DNA of 64,000 nt from the NCBI RefSeq assembly GCF_018424605.1, contig NZ_QTKT01000003.1:419169-483168 (forward strand). The letters are read 5' to 3'. Numbering within the stretch: the first letter of the stretch is position 1; every line of letters starts with the position of its first letter. Both the position numbers and the translations under genes were made by a program. Shown one piece after another: positions 18,889 through 27,087 of this stretch. The notes under the pieces were generated by a model that was not told the DNA's origin, made no database searches, and was given only the letters and a program-made list of their open reading frames with translations. This DNA is from Marinobacter lipolyticus (GTDB lineage Bacteria; Pseudomonadota; Gammaproteobacteria; Pseudomonadales; Oleiphilaceae).

Positions 18889-19430
18889 AGCGCCTCTCCT
18901 TTTTCATTCTGCTCTTCCGGGGTGTAGTAACTGAGATTGAAAGCCACGGCGATGTCTTCCAGCAATTTGACGATTCCCTGCAACAGCAGCAGCCCGGTAC
19001 CCAGGGGAATGGCGGCTTTGATCGGCCAGATCGGTGGATTCCAGGCGGAATAGGAGGTTTCCCAGCTGGCAATGGACTCGCGGGCCATGCTGACGCCGAA
19101 ATACAGCAGCGCCAGGGTGAAGATAAAGAAGATAACTGACGTCAGGATGTCGAGCACCGCGCGACCCCGTGGCGACAGGTGTGAGTGCAGCAGATCCACA
19201 TTCACGTGGCCCCGGTGCGCCATGATGTACCCGCCGGACATGATGGCGTAGAACCCGAACAGCATCTGGGTCAGCTCATTGGTCCACACGGTCGGTGAGT
19301 TGAACAGGTAGCGGAACGCCACTTCCATGATCAGAAACAGGAACATGGCGAAAACGATCAGGGCTATCCCGCGCCCGATAACATCATTGAGACGGGTGAC
19401 CCCTCTCATGAATGCAGTCAGCACACCCAT
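18885..19430 (-). CDS. dctQ: TRAP transporter small permease (DctQ)
   Basis: This is the four-helix small membrane subunit that anchors the large TRAP permease. Its 181 residues show helices at about 18-42, 50-75, 90-115 and 135-160, and the family segments TVWTNELTQMLFGFYAIMSGGYIMAHRGHVNVD. GGAGAATGCC precedes the start. It lies between dctP and dctM in the same operon. Confidence 0.92.
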   Translation of the reverse strand: MGVLTAFMRGVTRLNDVIGRGIALIVFAMFLFLIMEVAFRYLFNSPTVWTNELTQMLFGFYAIMSGGYIMAHRGHVNVDLLHSHLSPRGRAVLDILTSVIFFIFTLALLYFGVSMARESIASWETSYSAWNPPIWPIKAAIPLGTGLLLLQGIVKLLEDIAVAFNLSYYTPEEQNEKGEAL

Positions 19431-19464
19431 GGCATTCTCCGGGAAACGGTAAGTGGATCAGAAA

Positions 19465-19491
19465 AGCCGGGCCAGTTCGTCTGGCCCGGCT
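19465..19491 (-). terminator. Hairpin between dctP and dctQ
   Basis: A perfect 11-bp stem AGCCGGGCCAG with a 5-base loop lies between the binding-protein and permease genes. On the minus strand it is followed only by a short T run, so it probably terminates partially or protects the dctP 3' end. That would give the excess of binding protein common in such operons. Confidence 0.55.
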
Positions 19492-19526
19492 CTGGTCAGC
19501 TCAGGGCTATCAATAGCTCAGGGCTG

Positions 19527-20573
19527 TTAGAGGTAGCCGAGCTCGGTCAGGTAGTTTTTCAGCAGGTCCAGCGCCTTCTTGGCGTTGTCGCCGCGCTTGG
19601 CTTCTTCGTCCCACAGGCTCTGGGCGGTCTTGGTCAGGCGCTGCTGCACATCGTCCGGCAGGGTGTTCACTTCCACGCCCTGCTCGGAGATGGCCTTGGC
19701 CAGGGTGATGCGCTCTTTATACAGGTACTCGTTGGTGCGTACCCAGAACTGTTCATCCAGTGCCTGCTTGACGATTTTTTGCATGTCTTCCGGCAGTTTG
19801 TCGAGGGCCTTCTGGCTGACAATGATGACGTCGGTACCGGCAATGTTCAGGGCGGGCTGAACGTGGTACTTGGCCACTTCGTACAGGCCCATGCTGTACG
19901 CACCCTGGGAAGCACCCCAGTGGGCACCGTCCACGATGCCGGAATCCAGCGCGGAGTATAGTTCGCTACCCGGGATGTAGGAGGCGGCGGCGCCGGCTTC
20001 GGTGAGGAACGTCTGCAACGCGCCGGAGGAACGGATCTTCAGTTTGGTGAAGTCTTCCCAGCTGTTGACCGGCTGCTTGATCACCATCTCGGTGGGGTAC
20101 ACCTTGTCGGTGGCCCAGTAGACGCCGTGCTCGGCTGCTTCGTCACGGAGCATCTGCTCGAAGCCCAGGCCCTGGTGGAAATAGGCGGCTTCCCAGACAT
20201 TGCGGAATGCGAACGGCAGGCCGGAAGCGATGCCCGCGAGCGACATCTTGTCCTGGGCGTAGGACGGGGAAATGGTGCCCATTTCCAGAATGCCGCGGCT
20301 GACCGCGTTGAAAGTATCCTTGGCCTTGAACAGCGAGCCGGCTTCGTACAGTTGCAGTTTCAGGCGGCCGTCGGTGCGCTCTTCAAGCACTTTCTGCAGG
20401 CGAACCAGGCTGTCCTCATAGGAGCTGCTGGACCCGGGCCAGTGTGACTGGACCTTCCAGGTCACCGTTTTCTCCGCGGCCACCGGGGCACTGGCCAGGG
20501 CGGCGGTCAGGCCCAGCGTCAGGGCCGAGGCATAGACAGTAAGGGTTTTTCGGGCGGTGGTTAGCATCTTCAT
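19527..20573 (-). CDS. dctP: TRAP transporter substrate-binding protein (DctP)
   Basis: This is the periplasmic solute receptor of the TRAP system, 348 residues, first gene of dctPQM. A signal peptide covers about residues 1-32 (ASAPVAA before EKTVTWKVQSHWPGSS). The TRAP family core includes the carboxylate-binding arginine region KLKIRSSGALQTFL and GIVDGAHWGASQGAYSMGLYEVAKYH. The ligand is predicted to be an organic acid. It shares its upstream region with the divergent enoyl-CoA hydratase and with a candidate IclR-type operator, which ties it to the acyl-CoA island. Confidence 0.92.
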   Translation of the reverse strand: MKMLTTARKTLTVYASALTLGLTAALASAPVAAEKTVTWKVQSHWPGSSSSYEDSLVRLQKVLEERTDGRLKLQLYEAGSLFKAKDTFNAVSRGILEMGTISPSYAQDKMSLAGIASGLPFAFRNVWEAAYFHQGLGFEQMLRDEAAEHGVYWATDKVYPTEMVIKQPVNSWEDFTKLKIRSSGALQTFLTEAGAAASYIPGSELYSALDSGIVDGAHWGASQGAYSMGLYEVAKYHVQPALNIAGTDVIIVSQKALDKLPEDMQKIVKQALDEQFWVRTNEYLYKERITLAKAISEQGVEVNTLPDDVQQRLTKTAQSLWDEEAKRGDNAKKALDLLKNYLTELGYL

Positions 20574-20616
20574 CGCTGGACCTCGATCATTATTGTGTTA
20601 GTCGTCCCATTCCTAG

Positions 20617-20634
20617 TTTCGCACTGCAGAACTT
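20617..20634. promoter_or_regulatory. Candidate IclR-type operator, dctP / enoyl-CoA hydratase region
   Basis: TTTCGCACTGCAGAACTT matches the TTTCG-N5-CRGAA motif found at other operon heads of the island. It lies 44 bp upstream of dctP and about 110 bp upstream of the divergent hydratase, so one site could control both. No binding evidence is available. Confidence 0.5.
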
Positions 20635-20743
20635 ATGACTGCAGAATGAATCCTTGTATCTGAATCTATCATACGCTTTGCTTTTTGCAATAGGATGGAA
20701 GTCGAAATTCTGTTACCGATCTTCAGACGACAGGGGAAGTATA

Positions 20744-21484
20744 GTGATTATTGCTCATCGCGGGGCCGGACATGTCCATCTCGTCATCTCCCGAACCGAC
20801 AAGAAAAATGCTCTCACCCGCGCCATGTACCGACAGTTGGGGGAGGAGATTGCCCGGGCCGCGGCCGACCCCAGCGTCAACGCCATTGTGCTCAGTGGTG
20901 ACGGCGGCGTGTTCACCGCCGGTAACGATCTGGACGACTTCCGTGCCCGCGCCATGGATGAGAATCCCCAACCCTCAGCGGGGCTGGCATTCATCGAAAC
21001 CCTGATGGCGTGTGATACACCGGTCATTGCCGCGGTGGAAGGGCTGGCCATTGGCATCGGGACCACCCTGCTATTGCATTGCGACCTGGTGATCGCCGGC
21101 CGCTCCGCCCGCTTCAAGACCGCCTTTGTGGACCTCGGGCTGGTGCCGGAAGCGGCCTCCACCGTCACCATGCCTTTGCATCTGGGGGCCCGTAAAAGCG
21201 CCGAGCTGTTGCTGATGGGCGATACCCTGGACGGTGAGGAAGCCCGGGAATGCGGTCTGGTCAGTCGCACGGTGGCCGATGGCGAAGCACTGGCTCAGGC
21301 ATTGGCGCAGGCCGAGCGGCTGGCGGCAAAGCCCCGCGACGCGCTGGTTGCCAGCAAGCGACTGCTGAAAGCGCCCTGGCGGGAGATGGTCCGCGAAGCG
21401 CTGGAGCGGGAGCGCACGGTGTTCGCCGAGCGCCTGCGTTCCGAGGACTGCCGGGCGGCGCTGGCGCGCCTGGGCAAGCGTTAG
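20744..21484 (+). CDS. Enoyl-CoA hydratase/isomerase family protein
   Basis: This is a crotonase-fold enzyme of about 246 residues that hydrates or isomerises an enoyl-CoA. The oxyanion-hole segments GVFTAGNDLDDF and AIGIGTTLLLHCDLVIA are present, and FVDLGLVPEAASTVTMP contains the later catalytic Glu position. The GTG at 20744 is preferred: AGGGGA lies 8 bases upstream and the homology starts there. A longer frame to 20654 has no suitable site. It is divergent from the TRAP operon. The SDR-led operon starts 181 bases downstream. Confidence 0.88.
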   Translation: MIIAHRGAGHVHLVISRTDKKNALTRAMYRQLGEEIARAAADPSVNAIVLSGDGGVFTAGNDLDDFRARAMDENPQPSAGLAFIETLMACDTPVIAAVEGLAIGIGTTLLLHCDLVIAGRSARFKTAFVDLGLVPEAASTVTMPLHLGARKSAELLLMGDTLDGEEARECGLVSRTVADGEALAQALAQAERLAAKPRDALVASKRLLKAPWREMVREALERERTVFAERLRSEDCRAALARLGKR

Positions 21485-21665
21485 GTCAGGGCCATGGCGT
21501 CCAAGGTTTGATCCGGTTTTCCATGTTTTCTCTTTTTTGGTGTTACTGTGTTTTATCTGGTGAAATTATCTTCCGTTTATGTTGACTAAAAACTGGAAGG
21601 CGTGACAAATTACGGTCATGTTGAATAAGTGACGACGCGAATAAACCACAACAAGGAGCATCGGC

Positions 21666-22460
21666 ATGGGGCGTTTCGACAACCGGGCAGCCATTGTGAC
21701 CGGTGCCGGCAGCGGCATCGGCAGGGCGACCGCCGTGCGTCTGGCCCGCGAGGGCGCGCGGGTGATGATGGTGGACCAGTCTGAACCGGGACTGCTCGAC
21801 ACCGAGAGCCTGCTGCCCGAGGGCGCGCAGGCACTGCGGCGGGTTGCCGATGTGGCCGATGAAGCCCAGGTCAAAGCTCTGGTGGAGGAAGCCGCGGGTA
21901 CCTTCGGCAGGATTGACGTGCTCTGTAACATTGCCGGCATCGCCAGCACCAGCGGCGCGCACCCGCCGGTTACCGGTAATGACCGCGAAGAGTGGGAGCA
22001 GGTGCTCTCGGTCAACCTGATTGGCACCATGCTGTTCATCAAGCATGTGGCGCCGCACATGCAGGCCCGCAAACTGGGCGCCATCGTCAACACCGCGTCG
22101 GTGGCGGGTATCCGGTCCGGCGCCGGCGGCAACGCCTACAGTGCCTCCAAGGCCGGGGTGATCAACCTCACCATGACGGCGGCCTGCGATCTCGGCGACG
22201 ACAATGTGCGGGTGAATGCCGTGTGCCCGGGGCTGGTGGAAACCGGCATGACCCAGGCGGTGTTCGACTACGCCCGCGCCCAGGAAAAGGCCCACAAGCT
22301 GGGTTCCCGCTGTGAGTTACGCCGCTACGGCGCGCCGGAAGAAATCGCCGCGGCGATCCTGTTCCTGGCCAGCGACGACGCCAGTTACATCACCGGGCAG
22401 GCCCTGCCGGTGGATGGCGGCAACACCGCGTCTCTTAACCTGCCGGGGATGAAAGTGTGA
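21666..22460 (+). CDS. SDR family NAD(P)-dependent oxidoreductase
   Basis: This is a classical short-chain dehydrogenase/reductase, 264 residues, acting on a hydroxyl or keto group. The cofactor motif TGAGSGIG lies at about residues 12-19, an acidic residue follows the second strand (VMMVDQS, suggesting NAD), NIAG lies near residue 88, and the catalytic Tyr-Lys pair is in YSASKAG. It heads the tightly packed operon running to the acyl-CoA ligase at 28755. By position it could oxidise a 3- or 4-hydroxyacyl substrate; this is inference. Confidence 0.9.
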   Translation: MGRFDNRAAIVTGAGSGIGRATAVRLAREGARVMMVDQSEPGLLDTESLLPEGAQALRRVADVADEAQVKALVEEAAGTFGRIDVLCNIAGIASTSGAHPPVTGNDREEWEQVLSVNLIGTMLFIKHVAPHMQARKLGAIVNTASVAGIRSGAGGNAYSASKAGVINLTMTAACDLGDDNVRVNAVCPGLVETGMTQAVFDYARAQEKAHKLGSRCELRRYGAPEEIAAAILFLASDDASYITGQALPVDGGNTASLNLPGMKV

Positions 22461-22924
22461 TGAGTGAGCAAGACCCACTGTTTGCCCATGGAGAAGACCT
22501 GCCAGGATTTCACAGCCTGCTGGGCTATCGCCAGGTGTCCTGGGACGAGAACGAAGCGGTGCTGGAGCTGGCGCTGCAACCCCGGCACCTGAACCTGGGC
22601 GGCGTGATCCACGGCGGTGTGCTCACCTCCCTGCTGGACATTGCCCTGGCCCAGGCCGGCACCCATTGCCCTTACCCCGGCCGCATGCGCAAGGCCATTA
22701 CCCTGTCGCTGACCACAACGTTCACCGGCCAGTGTTCCGGCGGCACCATCCGCGTCACCGGCCGCAAACGAGCTGGCGGCAGCCGCATTTTCAATAGCAG
22801 CGGCGAAGTGCATGACGAGCAGGGCAACCTGCTGGCGATCGCCGAAGGCACGTTTCGCATCCGTTCCGGCAGTGAACAACCGGAAGGTGTGCCAATCAAC
22901 CAACGAGGACCCGGACATGTTTGA
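22460..22924 (+). CDS. PaaI-type hotdog thioesterase
   Basis: This is an acyl-CoA thioesterase of the hotdog fold, about 154 residues. The family signature [16 protein letters not shown] carries the catalytic Asp, and [19 protein letters not shown] forms the later strands. The ATG overlaps the preceding SDR stop (TGATG), and the 3' end overlaps the next gene by 8 bases, so it is embedded in the operon. It may release CoA from dead-end thioesters. The substrate is unknown. Confidence 0.88.
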   Translation: MSEQDPLFAHGEDLPGFHSLLGYRQVSWDENEAVLELALQPRHLNLGGVIHGGVLTSLLDIALAQAGTHCPYPGRMRKAITLSLTTTFTGQCSGGTIRVTGRKRAGGSRIFNSSGEVHDEQGNLLAIAEGTFRIRSGSEQPEGVPINQRGPGHV

Positions 22925-24119
22925 GCTGTCTGATAAAGCCAAGAAGTTACAGACGCAACTCCACGAGTTCATGGATGCCTACATCTATCCCAATGAACAC
23001 AAGCACCATGAGCAGGTCGAGCAGGCGGAGAATCGCTGGGCGCCGGTGCCGATCGTCGAGGAGCTGAAAGAAAAGGCGAAAGCCGCCGGCCTGTGGAACC
23101 TGTTCCTGCCGGAAAGCGAATACGGCGCCGGCCTCACCAACTATGAGTACGCCCACCTGTGCGAGGTGATGGGCCGCTCCGCCATGGCGCCGGAGGTGTT
23201 CAACTGCTCGGCGCCGGACACCGGCAACATGGAGACCATTGCCCGCTACGGCAATAAAGAGCAACAGGAGCAGTGGCTGAAACCGTTGCTGGCCGGCGAG
23301 ATCCGCTCCTGCTTCTCGATGACCGAGCCGGATGTGGCGTCGTCCGATGCCACCAACATTGCCTGTGAGATTCGCCGTGAGGGCGACGAATATGTGATCA
23401 ATGGCCGCAAGTGGTGGTCCTCCGGTGCCATGACCACCACCTCAAAGATTGCCATTGTGATGGGCAAGACCGACCCGACCGCGGAAAAGCACCAGCAGCA
23501 ATCGATGATTCTGGTGCCGCTGGACACCCCGGGGGTGAAAATGATCCGCCCGCTGACGGTGTTCGGCTACGACCATGCGCCCCATGGTCACGCCGAGATT
23601 CATTATGACAACGTGCGGGTGCCGGTGGACAACATTCTGCTGGGCGAGGGCCGCGGCTTCGAGATTGCCCAGGGCCGCCTCGGGCCGGGCCGTATCCACC
23701 ACTGCATGCGCACCATCGGTGTTGCCGAGCGCGCGCTGGAGCTGATGTGCAAGCGGGCGAATGAGCGTGAGGCCTTCGGCAAGCCGTTGTCCAGTTTCGA
23801 TTCCATCCGCAAGGACATTGCCCGCAGCCGCATCGAGATCGAGCAGGCGCGGCTGATGACGCTGAAAGCGGCGCACATGATGGACACCGTCGGCAACAAG
23901 GTGGCCCGTCAGGAAATTGCGATGATCAAGGTGATTGCCCCGAGCATGGCGTTGAAAGTGCTGGACCGGGCCATTCAGGTTCACGGTGGCGCTGGTGTAT
24001 CCCAGGACACCTTCCTGGCCGAAGCCTGGGCCAAGGTGCGGACCTTGCGGCTGGCGGACGGCCCCGATGAGGTGCATCTGGATTCCGTGGCCAAGATTGA
24101 GCTTCGTCAGTATCGCTAA
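22917..24119 (+). CDS. Acyl-CoA dehydrogenase, ACAD10/ACAD11-like (LvaC-like)
   Basis: This FAD-dependent acyl-CoA dehydrogenase of 400 residues closely resembles the dehydrogenase half of mammalian ACAD11: [22 protein letters not shown]-type segment (here RKWWSSGAM), [24 protein letters not shown] and ADGPDEVH near the C-terminus. The YEGT base motif of ordinary acyl-CoA dehydrogenases is replaced by ADGPDE, as in that subfamily. Bacterial relatives include LvaC of levulinate catabolism. The ATG at 22917 starts where homology begins. The matching kinase domain is a separate gene downstream at 25225, so the animal fusion is split here. Confidence 0.9.
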   Translation: MFELSDKAKKLQTQLHEFMDAYIYPNEHKHHEQVEQAENRWAPVPIVEELKEKAKAAGLWNLFLPESEYGAGLTNYEYAHLCEVMGRSAMAPEVFNCSAPDTGNMETIARYGNKEQQEQWLKPLLAGEIRSCFSMTEPDVASSDATNIACEIRREGDEYVINGRKWWSSGAMTTTSKIAIVMGKTDPTAEKHQQQSMILVPLDTPGVKMIRPLTVFGYDHAPHGHAEIHYDNVRVPVDNILLGEGRGFEIAQGRLGPGRIHHCMRTIGVAERALELMCKRANEREAFGKPLSSFDSIRKDIARSRIEIEQARLMTLKAAHMMDTVGNKVARQEIAMIKVIAPSMALKVLDRAIQVHGGAGVSQDTFLAEAWAKVRTLRLADGPDEVHLDSVAKIELRQYR

Positions 24120-24148
24120 AGATTTTCGGCCCGCTTTGACGGGTGTAT

Positions 24149-24256
24149 GAACGAACGGGGGATCACCTGCCGGGACACGCCGTGAATACGTCCTTGTAGG
24201 CTTGGGCAAAACATCCCTGTTTTGCACAGTCCCGGCAGGTGATCCCCCGTTCGTTC
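24149..24256. repeat. Intergenic palindrome, family 1, copy 1
   Basis: A perfect 28-bp inverted repeat (24149-24176 with 24229-24256) encloses 52 bases that include CGTGAATACGTCC and a small inner hairpin (GCAAAACATCCCTGTTTTGC). The inner CGTGAATACGTCC...GTAGGCTTGGG part recurs in the opposite orientation at 40353-40455. No T-tract follows, so it is not an ordinary terminator. It separates two genes of the same operon. Confidence 0.85.
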
Positions 24257-24284
24257 TCAAAGTTTTGAGCATGAGGATCGATTA

Positions 24285-25052
24285 ATGACTAACCCACTGT
24301 TTGATATGACCGGGAAGGTCGCCTTGATAACCGGTTCCACCAAAGGCATCGGCCGTTCAATTGCTGAAGAAATGGCCCGTCTGGGAGCCAAAGTGGTGAT
24401 CTCCAGTCGCAAGGCGGATGCCTGCGAGCAGGTCGCCAGCGAGCTGAAAGAACAGGGCTATGAAGCCATCGCCATTCCTTGCCACGTTGGTAAAAAAGAA
24501 GACCTTCAGAACCTCGTCGACAAGACCAACGAAGCCTGGGGCGCCATCGACGTGCTGGTGTGCAACGCCGCCACCAACCCGGTGTACGGCACCACCGCCG
24601 AGATGACCGACGATGCCTGGGACAAGATCATGGACACCAACGTCAAAGGCACGTTCTGGCTGACCAACATGGTGTTGCCGCAGATGGCGGAAAAAGGCGA
24701 AGGGGCTGTGGTTCTGTTGTCCAGCATCGCCGGTATCCGTGGTAACACCACCATCGGCACTTATGGTGTTTCCAAAGCTGCCGAAGCCGCATTGGCGAGA
24801 AACCTGGCTGTGGAATGGGGTCCAAAAGGCATCCGCGTGAACAGCATTGCCCCCGGCCTGATCAAAACCGATTTCGCCAAGGCTCTCTGGGAAGACCCCG
24901 TGCGCGTGAAGCGTGCGGAAGACAAGACGCCGCTTAGACGAATTGGTGATCCGGTCGATATCGCAGGCCTGGCTGTTTTCCTGTCGACCAAGGCCAGCGC
25001 CTACGTCACGGGACAAGTCATTGTGGCCGACGGTGGTGAAACGATCTGCTAA
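24285..25052 (+). CDS. SDR family oxidoreductase
   Basis: This is a second short-chain dehydrogenase/reductase of the operon, 255 residues. TGSTKGIG (residues about 17-24), an Arg after the second strand (ISSRKAD, suggesting NADP), CNAAT, the catalytic Tyr-Lys in YGVSKAAE and the C-terminal VTGQVIVADGG are all present. It resembles the DHRS4/LvaD-type enzymes often linked to ACAD10/11-like genes. A likely role is oxidation of a 3-hydroxyacyl-CoA or a related alcohol, which is inference. A family 2 palindrome follows. Confidence 0.9.
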   Translation: MTNPLFDMTGKVALITGSTKGIGRSIAEEMARLGAKVVISSRKADACEQVASELKEQGYEAIAIPCHVGKKEDLQNLVDKTNEAWGAIDVLVCNAATNPVYGTTAEMTDDAWDKIMDTNVKGTFWLTNMVLPQMAEKGEGAVVLLSSIAGIRGNTTIGTYGVSKAAEAALARNLAVEWGPKGIRVNSIAPGLIKTDFAKALWEDPVRVKRAEDKTPLRRIGDPVDIAGLAVFLSTKASAYVTGQVIVADGGETIC

Positions 25053-25083
25053 GGGTTGCCATCAGTCGTGGGGGAGGCCGACA

Positions 25084-25162
25084 GGTGGGGGTGTCTTTGT
25101 TCCGGGAAAAAGAACTCGCTGCGCTCAGACACCTTTGTTCCCTGCACAAAGACACCCCCACC
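25084..25162. repeat. Intergenic palindrome, family 2, copy 1
   Basis: Perfect 17-bp arms (25084-25100 and 25146-25162) enclose a 45-base core containing GAACTCGCTGCGCTCAGACA. Four further copies lie at 42733, 44192, 46196 and 49012. The arm sequence differs between copies yet stays self-complementary in each. Confidence 0.88.
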
Positions 25163-25224
25163 CGCCGGCCATCGCACTTTTGTGCGGGCTTTGAATTTAA
25201 AAGATTGAAAGGCATGAACGAATA

Positions 25225-26289
25225 ATGAGTATGACGCCAGAGTTGGTGGATGTTTTGCCAGCCCACAAGTTTGACGAGGTTGCACTGCTGGGATGGCTGC
25301 AACAGGCTCTGCCGGAATTTGGTAGCCGCATGGTGGTTAAGCAATTCCAGGGTGGGCAATCCAATCCGACCTTCCTGCTGGATACCGACAGCGGTCAGTA
25401 CGTTCTGCGCAAAAAGCCACCGGGAAAGACCTTGCCGTCTGCTCATATGGTGGAACGGGAATATAAGGTCATGCGGGCGCTTTCCGAGTACACAGAGGTT
25501 CCGGTGCCGGTCACCCGGGCGCTTTGCGAGGACAGCAGCGTTATCGGAACGCCGTTTTATGTCATGGACTACCTGGAGGGCCGCATTGTCAGCCATCCAG
25601 CCCTGCGGGCGCTGGATCGCCATGAGCGGATGCTGGCCCATTTCTCGGCCGTTGATACCCTTGCCGCTCTGCATTCGGTGGACGTGAACCAAATCGGCCT
25701 GGGCGATTATGGTCGCCCGGAGGGCTACGTCGCGCGGCAGGTCTCCCGCTGGACCAAGCAATACCTGGCGTCGAAAACCGACGACATGCCGGCCATGGAC
25801 AAGTTAATGGACTGGCTGCCGAAGAATCTGCCGTCCACAGACGAATGCGCCATCGCTCACGGCGACTACCGCTTCGGCAATCTGATGCTGGCCCCGGACA
25901 AAGCGGAAGTGATCGCGATTCTGGACTGGGAATTGTCCACCCTCGGGCATCCGCTGGCGGATCTGGCTTATTACTGCCTGCCTTACCATTTACCTTCGGA
26001 TATGGATGGCATGCGTGGACTGGTGGGCGAGGATCTGGAAGCTTTGGGTATTCCTGACGAGCAGGAAACCATCGCGCGTTACTGCAAGCAGACCGGCCGT
26101 GATGGCATTGCCGACTGGCACGTATTCCTCGCGTTTTCGCTGTTCCGCCTGGCCGCCATTCTGCAAGGCGTTTACAAGCGCGCCCTGGATGGCAATGCCG
26201 CCAATGCCGATGCACTGCAGGTGGGTAAGCGGGCGAGCCTGCTGGCCGAGGCGGGTTGGCGCATTGCCAGTGAGGGTGAGCGGTCATGA
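25225..26289 (+). CDS. ACAD10/11-type phosphotransferase (LvaA-like acyl-CoA kinase candidate)
   Basis: This is an APH-fold kinase of 354 residues closely similar to the kinase half of mammalian ACAD10/ACAD11 and to LvaA. The segment GGQSNPTFLLD...YVLRKKPPGK includes the ATP-binding Lys. The catalytic loop HGDYRFGNLML carries the Asp and Asn, and ILDWELSTLGHPLADLAYY supplies the metal-binding Asp. Known members phosphorylate the hydroxyl of 4-hydroxyacyl-CoAs. It lies downstream of the dehydrogenase at 22917 and overlaps surE by 4 bases (ATGA). Aminoglycoside resistance is not a likely function. Confidence 0.88.
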   Translation: MSMTPELVDVLPAHKFDEVALLGWLQQALPEFGSRMVVKQFQGGQSNPTFLLDTDSGQYVLRKKPPGKTLPSAHMVEREYKVMRALSEYTEVPVPVTRALCEDSSVIGTPFYVMDYLEGRIVSHPALRALDRHERMLAHFSAVDTLAALHSVDVNQIGLGDYGRPEGYVARQVSRWTKQYLASKTDDMPAMDKLMDWLPKNLPSTDECAIAHGDYRFGNLMLAPDKAEVIAILDWELSTLGHPLADLAYYCLPYHLPSDMDGMRGLVGEDLEALGIPDEQETIARYCKQTGRDGIADWHVFLAFSLFRLAAILQGVYKRALDGNAANADALQVGKRASLLAEAGWRIASEGERS

Positions 26290-27065
26290 ACGAGCCGATG
26301 GTTCAGCGCATCCTGATCACCAACGACGATGGCATTAACGCCCCCGGGCTGAAGGTGCTGGAGCAGATCGCCCGTAACCTGGCCGAGGAGGTGTGGGTGG
26401 TGGCGCCGGAGCACGATCGCAGTGGCGCCGGTCAGAGCATTTCCATTCACGATCCGCTGCGGGTGTACGAGCAGGGTGACCGGCGCTATGCGGTGTCCGG
26501 CACGCCGGCAGATTGCGTGCTGTATTCACTGGCGCAGTGGTTCGGCGAGACGCCGCCGGATCTGGTGCTGTCCGGGGTGAACTGCGGTGCCAATATCAGT
26601 GATTCGGTGCAGTACTCGGGCACGGTTGGCGCGGTGCTCAGTGCCGAGCACATGGGTATTCCGGCGATTGCCCTGAGCCAGGCCTTCATGAGCCGTGAGG
26701 GTGTCGACTGGTCACCGGTTGCCACCTTCGGGGAAGCCGTGGTGCGCCGGCTCTGGCAGCCGGGGCAGCGACGTGCCTGGAACGTGAATTTCCCCGCCTG
26801 CGAGGCGGCCGCCATTACCCAGGCAAAACTTTGCAAACAGTCCAACGGCTCGATCCAGCGTGCCCGCCTGCTGGCGGGTCAGGATGCCCGCAGCCTGCCG
26901 TACTGGTGGCTGGGGTTTGATCGCAGCTCGCGGCATATCGTGGCGCCGGACGAAGACGTCAGCGTACTGCGGGACAAAGCCATCGCCATTACACCATTGC
27001 GCCACCGGGAGCGACTGCCCGGTGGCTCCGACGTATTAGATCTGGCCGCAACGGCGGCTCACTGA
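26286..27065 (+). CDS. surE: SurE family 5'-nucleotidase / phosphatase
   Basis: This is a metal-dependent phosphatase of the SurE family, 259 residues. The N-terminus RILITNDDGINAPGL contains the paired Asp metal ligands, and APEHDRSGAGQS and SGVNCGANISDSVQYSGTVGA give the remaining ligands. SurE dephosphorylates nucleoside monophosphates and other small phosphates and usually sits near pcm, nlpD and rpoS. Here it overlaps the ACAD10/11-type kinase gene by 4 bases and precedes an acyl-CoA ligase. This suggests a specialised paralogue acting on a phosphorylated intermediate or releasing phosphate; that role is inference. Confidence 0.9.
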   Translation: MNEPMVQRILITNDDGINAPGLKVLEQIARNLAEEVWVVAPEHDRSGAGQSISIHDPLRVYEQGDRRYAVSGTPADCVLYSLAQWFGETPPDLVLSGVNCGANISDSVQYSGTVGAVLSAEHMGIPAIALSQAFMSREGVDWSPVATFGEAVVRRLWQPGQRRAWNVNFPACEAAAITQAKLCKQSNGSIQRARLLAGQDARSLPYWWLGFDRSSRHIVAPDEDVSVLRDKAIAITPLRHRERLPGGSDVLDLAATAAH

Positions 27066-27087
27066 ACTGAATAAGGGGATCACAATA

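Noticed and set aside
25084..25162. Intrinsic terminator (and the other family 1 and 2 hairpins likewise)
   Set aside because: The stems are not followed by T-tracts, share a conserved asymmetric core and often lie between genes of one operon, so they fit a repeat family better.
25225..26289. Aminoglycoside resistance gene
   Set aside because: The kinase shares the APH fold but its closest recognisable relatives are ACAD10/11 and LvaA, and it sits in an acyl-CoA operon.
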